Shown: positions 57,784 to 64,000 of the stretch, piece by piece
Layout: every line of letters starts with the position of its first letter
Position numbering within the stretch: the first letter of the stretch is position 1
Source: Bordetella ansorpii
GTDB taxonomy: Bacteria > Pseudomonadota > Gammaproteobacteria > Burkholderiales > Burkholderiaceae_B
Assembly (NCBI RefSeq): GCF_900078315.1
Contig: NZ_FKBS01000013.1
Location: 215,982-279,981 of the forward strand
Direction of reading: 5' to 3'
DNA: 64,000 nt
The notes under the pieces: generated by a model
Seen by the model: the letters and a program-made list of their open reading frames with translations, nothing else
Database searches by the model: none
What the model was told of the DNA's origin: nothing
Program-made: the position numbers and the translations under genes

Positions 57784-59003
57784 TGGCAAGCACCGATCAC
57801 CTTTTTTCCGCCGGTTCTGGGTCCCCGGCAGCCGCCCCCGCCGCCTTGCGCGGTCGGGGTGCGGTTACTAATGTTCGGCACCGCTTCCAGGAAACCGACC
57901 GCGTTGCGTCAGACGACGCGGTCGACATGTTCCCCGACGCGGCTGCCCTGCGCACCGAGGTCCGGGCCGAGCAGGCCCGTTCGATCCTGTCGCGCAACGA
58001 CTCTCCCGACGTTCCGTTCGAAGTCGCCATCAACCCCTACCGGGGCTGCGAGCACGGATGCGTCTATTGCTTTGCCCGCCCCACCCATGCCTACCTGGGC
58101 TATTCGCCGGGGCTCGACTTCGAAACCAAACTGGTCGCCAAGGCCAACGCGGTCGACGTCCTGCGCGGCGAACTGTCCAAGCCCGGCTATCGCGTCGCCC
58201 CCATCAACCTGGGTTCGGCCACCGACATCTACCAGCCCATCGAGCGCAACTGGCGCCTCACGCGCAACATCCTGCAACTGATGCTCGACACGGGCCATCC
58301 CGTCACGCTGGTCACCAAGAACGCCCTGATCGAACGCGACCTCGACCTGTTGCGCGCCCTGGCCGAGCGCAACCTGGTCATGGCCTTCGTCAGCGTCACC
58401 ACGCTGGATGCCGAGGTGGCCCGCACGCTCGAACCCCGCGCCTCCGCGCCGTGGCGCCGCCTGCAGGCCGTGCGTACGCTGTCGCAGGCCGGCGTGCCGG
58501 TGGGCGTGCTGGCCTCGCCGCTCATCCCGTTCATCAACGACGAATTCCTCGAAGCCATCCTGGAACAGGCCGCCGAAGCCGGCGCCCGTTTCAGCGGCTA
58601 CACCGTGGTGCGCCTGCCCTGGGAAGTGAAAGAGGTGTTCGAGCAATGGCTGCACGCGCATTTCCCCGATCGCGCCGAACGCGTGCTGCATCGCATCGAA
58701 GACATGCGCGAAGGCCGCCGTAACGATCCCAATTTCGGCACCCGCATGCGTGGCACCGGTGTCTGGGCGGACCTGTTGCGCCAGCGATACACGCTGGCGG
58801 TGCGCAAGTTCGGCCTGAACGGCGTGCGTCCCCAGCTCGATTGCAGCCAGTTCGTGGCGCCCGAGCCGCCCGTGGTGAAGCCCTCCAGGAAGGCGGGCGG
58901 CATTGCCGCCGTGCCGGTGCGGTTTCACGAGGGCGTGCGCCGCATGGCTGCCGCGTCAGCGGTACCGGTGCCAGGCGCCAGCCAACTGGCGCTGTTCGAC
59001 TAA
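57783..59003 (+). CDS. PA0069-type radical SAM protein (SplB-like), SOS-controlled
   Basis: A 406-residue radical SAM enzyme of the COG1533/SplB-like group. The cluster-binding CX3CX2C is at C89, C93 and C96 ('YRGCEHGCVYCFAR'). The family opening 'RGRGAVTN' and 'GTDxYQPIE'-like 'SATDIYQPIERNW' follow, as does a C-terminal 'GVWADLLRQRY'. The related spore photoproduct lyase repairs DNA, but the function of this branch is unproven. A near-perfect LexA box ends two bases before the ATG, implying induction by DNA damage. No Shine-Dalgarno is visible, so a leaderless message is likely. An in-frame ATG at 57696 lies upstream of the promoter and is rejected. Confidence 0.9.
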   Translation: MASTDHLFSAGSGSPAAAPAALRGRGAVTNVRHRFQETDRVASDDAVDMFPDAAALRTEVRAEQARSILSRNDSPDVPFEVAINPYRGCEHGCVYCFARPTHAYLGYSPGLDFETKLVAKANAVDVLRGELSKPGYRVAPINLGSATDIYQPIERNWRLTRNILQLMLDTGHPVTLVTKNALIERDLDLLRALAERNLVMAFVSVTTLDAEVARTLEPRASAPWRRLQAVRTLSQAGVPVGVLASPLIPFINDEFLEAILEQAAEAGARFSGYTVVRLPWEVKEVFEQWLHAHFPDRAERVLHRIEDMREGRRNDPNFGTRMRGTGVWADLLRQRYTLAVRKFGLNGVRPQLDCSQFVAPEPPVVKPSRKAGGIAAVPVRFHEGVRRMAAASAVPVPGASQLALFD

Positions 59004-59131
59004 GGCCGTTGCCACGCGTTCGTATCGATTTCGTTTTCCCGTATTTCCGCTTTTCCTACGCCGTTTCCATCTCGCCGACGCTGTCCTGATATCCGACAAC
59101 ACGACAACAACGCCCAGCCAGGAGCTTCACC

Positions 59132-59575
59132 ATGACCATCGCCACACTGTCTTCCGCCGTTTTCGCACCTATCAACGGCGCATCCGTGCGCCGGCTGTTC
59201 ACGGGTCGGGGCCGGTCGGGCATGCGTACGCGGGCGCGTGTGCAGGCACAGGCCCGGGCAATCCAGGCCGCCGGTTTGTTCGGGGCGGTACCGATGCCGG
59301 CTGTCGCGGCCACACGCAAGTGGCCGTTCCCGCCCATTCAGCAGCCCGTCACGCCGGCGCCCGTGGGGGCGCAGGACGATCAGGCGCAAGCTCCGGCGGC
59401 TGCCAAAACCGACGCCAAGCGCCAGACCTGCGATGCCGCGCTGGGCGACGTGCGCAACCTGAGCACCGTGCAGGCGCTGGGGGTGCGCCGCATGGTCATC
59501 GACGTGGTGCTGGTGGCGGTATGGGGTGCGCTGATTCCCGCACTGATGTGGCTGGGCGCGGCCAGCGGGTTCTAA
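59132..59575 (+). CDS. Small alanine-rich protein with C-terminal TM helix
   Basis: A 147-residue protein I do not recognise. The N-terminal half is basic and arginine/alanine-rich, the middle (about 70-100) is proline/alanine-rich, and the last 28 residues form one hydrophobic helix ('VLVAVWGALIPALMWLG'). It may be a tail-anchored inner-membrane protein. AGGAG lies eleven bases upstream of ATG 59132, and codon usage looks coding. There is one cysteine near residue 100. No partner genes are obvious. Confidence 0.6.
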   Translation: MTIATLSSAVFAPINGASVRRLFTGRGRSGMRTRARVQAQARAIQAAGLFGAVPMPAVAATRKWPFPPIQQPVTPAPVGAQDDQAQAPAAAKTDAKRQTCDAALGDVRNLSTVQALGVRRMVIDVVLVAVWGALIPALMWLGAASGF

Positions 59576-59636
59576 GCCGCAGGCCGTTTGGCTTGCCGTT
59601 GTGGCGGGTCGTGGTCGGCGTCGTGGCCTTCGCGCA

Positions 59637-60431
59637 TCACACCCGCATACTGACCGACCCAATCCCCGGAAACGTCACCGCCACGCGTGTACCCGGCTGT
59701 ACGACGTTCACGCCGTTCCAGGTGCCGGTCGTCACGACGGTGCCCGCAGGCACGGTGCCTCCATGACGAGTCAGGTGCCGCAGCCAGGTCGGCAGCAGCC
59801 AGGCGGGATCTTCCAACGAGTGCGTACCCATATGCTCCTGGGGCGCTTCGTCGTCGATATATATCTCGCATACCTGCTGGTGCCAGGGCTGGCGCACGTA
59901 CGGCACCCAGTCGCCCAGCACCAGCCCCGCGTGCGACTGGCTGTCGGCCAGCCGCAGCAAGGCCGGCGCCTCGGCGGCCTGCTCCAGGCGTGAGTCCACC
60001 AGTTCCACCGATACCGTCATGGCGTCGATCAGCGCATCCACGTCCTGCTCGCCCAGTTGGGCGGCTTCCTCGGGTGTTACGGCGCGCGCCAGGCGCAAGG
60101 CGATTTCGGCCTCGATGCCGGGCTTGTGCAACGACAGGTCCGAATAATCCGCACCATCGCCGCGCACGCAGGCGGGCGGCAAGCCCGCATGCGTCAGCGT
60201 GGCCATGCGCGACGCGCCACCGGATTTCCAATACCCGGCAATGTCACCGGGACGCCACCAGCCCAGCTCCGACGCGACCGCGTCCTGCACCGCGTAGGCG
60301 GCCGGAGCACCTTTTACGCTGTCCTGCCACGGCTGGGCATCCAGGGCGATGCCGGTTCGATAGGCCGCGACCAGGGCCTGGGCAAATTCGTGCTGCGCCG
60401 TATCCATGGATAGTTTTTCCTTGAGTGTCAA
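59637..60431 (-). CDS. 2-keto-4-pentenoate hydratase-like / FAH-superfamily enzyme
   Basis: A 264-residue cytoplasmic enzyme of the fumarylacetoacetase/hydratase superfamily. 'GYWKSGGASRMATLTHAGL', 'HKPGIEAEIALRLARAVT' (metal-ligand E-x-E motif) and the closing 'TTGTWNGVNVVQPG' with 'VTFPGIGSVSMRV' indicate an MhpD/HpaH-type hydratase or decarboxylase acting on an unsaturated keto acid. Its ATG 60431 overlaps the MFS stop (ATGA); an internal ATG at 60407 has a better Shine-Dalgarno (AAGGA). It is the last gene of a three-gene minus-strand operon. Confidence 0.85.
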   Translation of the reverse strand: MTLKEKLSMDTAQHEFAQALVAAYRTGIALDAQPWQDSVKGAPAAYAVQDAVASELGWWRPGDIAGYWKSGGASRMATLTHAGLPPACVRGDGADYSDLSLHKPGIEAEIALRLARAVTPEEAAQLGEQDVDALIDAMTVSVELVDSRLEQAAEAPALLRLADSQSHAGLVLGDWVPYVRQPWHQQVCEIYIDDEAPQEHMGTHSLEDPAWLLPTWLRHLTRHGGTVPAGTVVTTGTWNGVNVVQPGTRVAVTFPGIGSVSMRV

Positions 60432-61717
60432 TGCGAAGGCGAGTGTGCGGGCGGGCGGGCCGTCGAGGCGGTCTCGGGCTTGGCCGGCACGAAGCGCCGT
60501 TCGGGATGCATGCTAAACGACAGTATCGCGCCGATTGCCAGCAACACGATGCTGACCAGGAAAGGCAATTGCCAATTGCCGAAACGATCGATCAGGAAAC
60601 CCGCCGCCACGGGGCTGACGATGGCCGCCGAGGCCGAACCGATGTTCATCATGCCGCTGGCGGTGCCCGAGTAGTCCGGGCAGATGTCCATGGGGATGGC
60701 CCACATCGGTCCGATGGTCAGTTCGGCGAAGAAAAAGCCGAAGCCCAGGCAGGCTAGCGACACATACAGATCGCGCGTGAACATCAGCGGCAGCAAGGTC
60801 AGCAGGGTGAGTACCATGCACACGGCCACCATCTGCGCACGGGCGCGGTTCAGATTGCCGGTGCGCTTGTACAGGCGATCGCTGATGATGCCGCCCAGCG
60901 TGTCACCCACCACGCCGCCGAAGAACACGGCGGACGAGAAGATCGCGGTCTTCTTCAGGTCCATGCCGAAGTTCATGAAGTACATGGGCACCCAGCTCAA
61001 CAGCAACCACAGCGTCCAGCCGTAGCAGAAGTACACGATGGTCACCGGCAGCATGCGCTTGAACAGGCGACCCCATTGCACGGGGGGCTTGTCCTTCTTC
61101 TTTACCTCGGGCAGCGAGACCAGTTCTTCCGCCGAGATGCGCGGATGATCCTTGGGTTGCTCGGTAAACGTCAGCGCCCACACGATGACCCAGACGAAGC
61201 TGATGATGGCGCAGGCATAGAAGGATTCGCGCCAGCCATAGGCCGCCATTACCGCGATCATGGCGGCCGGCGCCAGTGCGTTGCCCAGCCGTGAGAAGGC
61301 GTGGGTGATGCCCTGGGCGAAACCGCGCCTTTCCTTGGGCACCCAGTGCGACATGGCCGCGGTGGCCGCGGGAAAGGTCGCGCCTTCGCCCAGCCCCAGC
61401 AGGATGCGCGCCATCAGCATGGAGGCCAGGCCGCCGGCCAGCCCGGTCAGCAGGGTGCCGCCTGCCCAGATCACGCCGCAGGCGATCAGCGTGCGGCGGG
61501 CGCCGAAGCGGTCGCTGACCCAGCCGCCGATGATCTGGAAGATCAGATAAGGGTAGGCAAACGCGGAGAAGACCAGGCCGATCTCGGTCTTGCTGAGGTC
61601 GAATTCCTTGCCGAAACCCACGGCGGCCGTGCTGACGTTGACACGGTCCAGGTACGTAATGAAGTACATCAGGCACAGCATCGCCAGCACGACACGTGTC
61701 GGGCGCAGGATCTTCAT
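60428..61717 (-). CDS. MFS transporter, ACS family
   Basis: A 429-residue, about twelve-helix carrier. The ACS-family marker is 'YLDRVNVSTAAVGFGKEF' in the first loop; 'GGWVSDRFGARRTLI' and 'GEGATFPAATAAMSHWVPKERRGFA' (in parts) also fit organic-anion symporters such as glucarate or phthalate carriers. It lies between the aminotransferase and hydratase genes and is translationally coupled to the latter. Its substrate may therefore be the carboxylate metabolised by them. Confidence 0.92.
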   Translation of the reverse strand: MKILRPTRVVLAMLCLMYFITYLDRVNVSTAAVGFGKEFDLSKTEIGLVFSAFAYPYLIFQIIGGWVSDRFGARRTLIACGVIWAGGTLLTGLAGGLASMLMARILLGLGEGATFPAATAAMSHWVPKERRGFAQGITHAFSRLGNALAPAAMIAVMAAYGWRESFYACAIISFVWVIVWALTFTEQPKDHPRISAEELVSLPEVKKKDKPPVQWGRLFKRMLPVTIVYFCYGWTLWLLLSWVPMYFMNFGMDLKKTAIFSSAVFFGGVVGDTLGGIISDRLYKRTGNLNRARAQMVAVCMVLTLLTLLPLMFTRDLYVSLACLGFGFFFAELTIGPMWAIPMDICPDYSGTASGMMNIGSASAAIVSPVAAGFLIDRFGNWQLPFLVSIVLLAIGAILSFSMHPERRFVPAKPETASTARPPAHSPSH

Positions 61718-61844
61718 GTTCAGTCTCCATGGAGCATCGGCACCTGGGGTGCTCTGGCCGGGCCGGCCTGATGCGTGTTCTGGTGTGATCGGGAAGGGGG
61801 ATACGGCAAGCCGGCGGCAGGGCGCCGCCGGCCGGAAACGCGCG

Positions 61845-63086
61845 TCAGGCCGCGTGCGTCAGTGCGCGCGGCGCGGCATGGGCGCTGAAGTAGTCCATGG
61901 CGGCATGAATGCCGCTTTGCGCCAGCTTCACGCCCGACAGCTTCAGGCCCATCTCCACGCCGGCCACCATGGCCAGCAGGGTCAGGTCGTTGCTGTTGCC
62001 CAGGTGGCCCATGCGGAACATGCGGCCACGTACCTTGCCCAGGCCGGTGCCCAGCGACAGGTCGAAGCGCTGGTGGATCAGCCGGCGCACCGCGTCGGCG
62101 TCCACGCCTTCGGGCGTGATCACGCCGGTCAGTACGGGCGAATAGACCTCGGGGTCGGCGCATTGGATCGGCAGGCCCCAGGCCTGAACCGCCGCGCGCA
62201 CGCCCGCGGCCCAGCGCTGGTGGCGGGCAAACACGTTGTCCAGCCCTTCGCCCAGCAGCATGTCCAGCGCTTCGGACAGGCCATACAGCAGGTTGGTATT
62301 GGGCGTGTAGGGCCAGTAGCCGGTGGCGTTCATCTCCAGGATCTCGTCCCACGAGAAGAAGGCGCGTGGCAGCTTCGCCTGCCTGGATGCGTCGATCGCG
62401 CGCGGCGACAGGGCGTTGAAACTGATGCCCGGCGGCAGCATCAAGCCCTTCTGCGACCCGCTGATCGTGACGTCCACGCCCCAGTCGTCGTGGCGAAAAT
62501 CGGCTGCCGCCAGGCCCGAGATCGAGTCCACCATCAGCAGGGCCGGGTGGCCGGCGGCGTCGATGGCGCGGCGCACGGCGGCGATGTCCGAGGTGACGCC
62601 AGTGGAGGTTTCGTTGTGCACCACGCAGACCGCCTTGATGCGGTACTCGCGGTCCTGGCGCAGGCGCTGCTCGATCCGGTCTGCCTGTATGCCGTGGCGC
62701 CAGCCCGGCGCGGCGGGTAGTACGGCATCCTCGCCCGACCAGCCCAGGAATTCCGTGGACAGTCCCAGCCGGGTGGCCATCTTGTGCCACAGCGTGGCGA
62801 ATTGGCCCGTCTCGTACATCAGCACGTGATCGCCGGGGCTTAGCGTGTTGGCCAGCGCGGCCTCCCAGGCGCCGGTGCCCGAGGTCGGATAGATGATGAC
62901 GGGGTGGCGGGTCTGGAAGATCTGCTTGATGCCGTCCAGCACCTTCAGGCCCAGCGCGCCGAATTCGGGGCCGCGATGGTCGATGGTGGGCAGGCTCATG
63001 GCGCGCAGCACGCGGTCCGGCACCGGGCTGGGACCGGGAATCTGCAGGAAGTGATTGCCTGTCGGGTGGTAGTCGAGAGTCAGCAT
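61845..63086 (-). CDS. Class V aminotransferase (serine/alanine-glyoxylate type)
   Basis: A 413-residue PLP aminotransferase. The opening 'FLQIPGPSPVPDRVLRAM' is the serine-glyoxylate/alanine-glyoxylate aminotransferase signature. The PLP lysine is K213 in 'ISGSQKGLMLPPG'. 'DHRGPEFGALG' and 'RMGHLGNSNDLTLLA' also match. It transfers an amino group between an amino acid and glyoxylate or a related keto acid. Start ATG 63086 gives the standard N-terminus; upstream in-frame codons are not conserved-looking. It is the first gene of the minus-strand operon, divergent from the GntR regulator. Confidence 0.92.
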   Translation of the reverse strand: MLTLDYHPTGNHFLQIPGPSPVPDRVLRAMSLPTIDHRGPEFGALGLKVLDGIKQIFQTRHPVIIYPTSGTGAWEAALANTLSPGDHVLMYETGQFATLWHKMATRLGLSTEFLGWSGEDAVLPAAPGWRHGIQADRIEQRLRQDREYRIKAVCVVHNETSTGVTSDIAAVRRAIDAAGHPALLMVDSISGLAAADFRHDDWGVDVTISGSQKGLMLPPGISFNALSPRAIDASRQAKLPRAFFSWDEILEMNATGYWPYTPNTNLLYGLSEALDMLLGEGLDNVFARHQRWAAGVRAAVQAWGLPIQCADPEVYSPVLTGVITPEGVDADAVRRLIHQRFDLSLGTGLGKVRGRMFRMGHLGNSNDLTLLAMVAGVEMGLKLSGVKLAQSGIHAAMDYFSAHAAPRALTHAA

Positions 63087-63158
63087 GGGCGGTGATTCCA
63101 GGGTGGGGAAGGGCCGGGCGCAAAAGATCCTGGCGGGTGTGTGTGTATTTTTGCATTC

Positions 63159-63225
63159 AAAATGCATTTTTGCGCTATGGTTTTCCCTTCATCCAAAATG
63201 CGGATTCGTGCGCCTTTTGCATGCA
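63159..63225. promoter_or_regulatory. Candidate GntR operator cluster
   Basis: A perfect 12-bp palindrome AAAATGCATTTT lies at 63159-63170, with further copies of the core ATGC element in CCAAAATGCGGA (63193-63204) and around TGCATGCATAATGCGG (from 63218). All are in the spacer between the aminotransferase and the GntR gene. Short ATGCAT-like palindromes are usual for FadR-type (FCD) regulators. Confidence 0.55.
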
Positions 63226-63330
63226 TAATGCGGACGTGTTGGGCCCTTGGTGGGGTGCCTTGCCGTACGTACGGCGCCCGGCCTGGCCCTTTAGAATCCC
63301 CGTATCCCGCCCCGGCATTGCAATAGACTC

Positions 63331-64000
63331 ATGGCTGACGTACTCGAAATTTCCCGTCTCGCGCTGCACGACCAGGTGGTTGCGCGGCTGCGCGGGCTGC
63401 TGGTGCAGGGCCGCATCGCGCCGGGCGCCAAGCTCAACGAGCGTGAGCTATGCGAGCAACTGGGCGTGTCGCGCACGCCGCTGCGCGAGGCGATCAAGCT
63501 GCTGGCCGCCGAGGGGCTGGTCGATCTGGTGCCCAACCGGGGCGCCGTGGCCGTGCGCCTGACCGAGGAAGACGTGCTGCATACCTTCGAGGTGCTGGGG
63601 GTGCTGGAGGCCACGGCGGGCGAGATGGCGGCTCAGCGCATTACGCCCGAGGAACTGGCGGAGCTGCGGGCCATGCACTACGAGATGCTGGCCTGTCATG
63701 CCCGGCATGATCTGCCGGGCTATTACGCATTCAACGCCCGCATCCACGACGCGATCTCGGCCGCCGCGCACAATCCGGTGCTGGCCCAGACCTATCGTTC
63801 GATCAATGCCCGCGCCCAGTCCTTGCGGTTTCGCACCAACCAGGACGAAGCCAAGTGGAAACACGCCGTGCACGAGCACGAGCAGATGATGGACGCGCTC
63901 GCCCGGCGCGACGGCGCGGCCATGCGTGCCATCCTTACCAGCCACCTGCAGCGCAAGCGCGATCTGGTGCTGGAACTCATGCGGGCCGGCCTGCTGTACC
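63331..64000 (+). CDS. GntR family (FCD) regulator, 3' truncated
   Basis: At least 223 residues, cut by the window edge. The N-terminal winged helix has 'GAKLNERELCEQLGVSRTPLREAIKLL' in its usual order (residues ~32-58), and an FCD effector domain follows ('NARIHDAISAAAHNPVL', 'HEHEQMMDALARRD'). These regulators respond to small carboxylates. Its divergent position makes the aminotransferase/MFS/hydratase operon the likely target, probably by repression at the palindromes in the spacer. The missing part should be only a few residues. Confidence 0.9.
   Translation, partial: MADVLEISRLALHDQVVARLRGLLVQGRIAPGAKLNERELCEQLGVSRTPLREAIKLLAAEGLVDLVPNRGAVAVRLTEEDVLHTFEVLGVLEATAGEMAAQRITPEELAELRAMHYEMLACHARHDLPGYYAFNARIHDAISAAAHNPVLAQTYRSINARAQSLRFRTNQDEAKWKHAVHEHEQMMDALARRDGAAMRAILTSHLQRKRDLVLELMRAGLLY

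Overview
The window reads as a chromosomal segment of a high-GC beta-proteobacterium of the Alcaligenaceae (Bordetella/Achromobacter type). The reasons are the lapB-hldA-hldD run, a Bug-type tripartite-tricarboxylate binding protein, the comEA-cysM-mltB and etfBA neighbourhoods, and the dense G/C-ending codons. I ran no database search; names come from reading motifs and gene order.

Layout. 1-2.9 kb: core envelope genes (lapB 3' end, hldA, hldD) ending at a UUCG-loop terminator. 2.9-4.6 kb: an AT-richer patch with an ORF-less group II intron directly after that terminator, a decayed IS630-type transposase and an orphan membrane protein. 4.6-21.1 kb: a type I secretion island made of a 3046-residue RTX calcium-binding protein, a LysR regulator, a HlyB-like exporter, a HlyD adaptor, a TolC-like outer-membrane protein and a translationally coupled exported protein of unknown function. 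21.3-26.8 kb: a complete Dpp/Opp-type peptide ABC importer. 26.9-35.9 kb: two LysR-controlled catabolic units (D-serine ammonia-lyase, Bug protein, amidase; then an MFS carrier and an M81 peptidase). 36.0-42.5 kb: core-like genes (comEA-like, a 58-residue membrane peptide, cysM, mltB, a DUF4259 protein, a histone-deacetylase-like hydrolase, etfBA). 42.6-47.5 kb: a lipoprotein and a fecIRA-type iron-uptake cassette on the minus strand. 47.7-50.3 kb: an acyl-CoA dehydrogenase and a 1-Cys peroxiredoxin. 50.5-57.6 kb: a full sulfate uptake and activation operon (sbp, cysT, cysW, cysA, cysH, cysD, cysN). 57.7-59.0 kb: a SplB-like radical SAM gene under an almost perfect LexA box. 59.6-64.0 kb: a hydratase/MFS/aminotransferase operon facing a divergent GntR-family regulator that runs off the window.

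How the genes work together. The T1SS genes form one export machine for the giant RTX protein, whose C-terminal half is built of internally duplicated calcium-binding modules. The sulfate genes deliver sulfate, form APS and reduce APS directly: CysH has the iron-sulfur cysteines and CysN lacks an APS-kinase domain. cysM in the same window can then fix reduced sulfur into cysteine. Peptide import, D-serine deamination, an amidase and the M81 peptidase suggest scavenging of unusual peptides or amides, but that link is inference from proximity.

Most interesting points: the modular RTX protein with two nested repeat periods (about 430 and 810 bp), the post-terminator group II intron lacking an ORF, the LexA box fused to an apparently leaderless radical SAM gene, and the position of about 33 kb of accessory-looking DNA between hldD and the comEA-cysM block.
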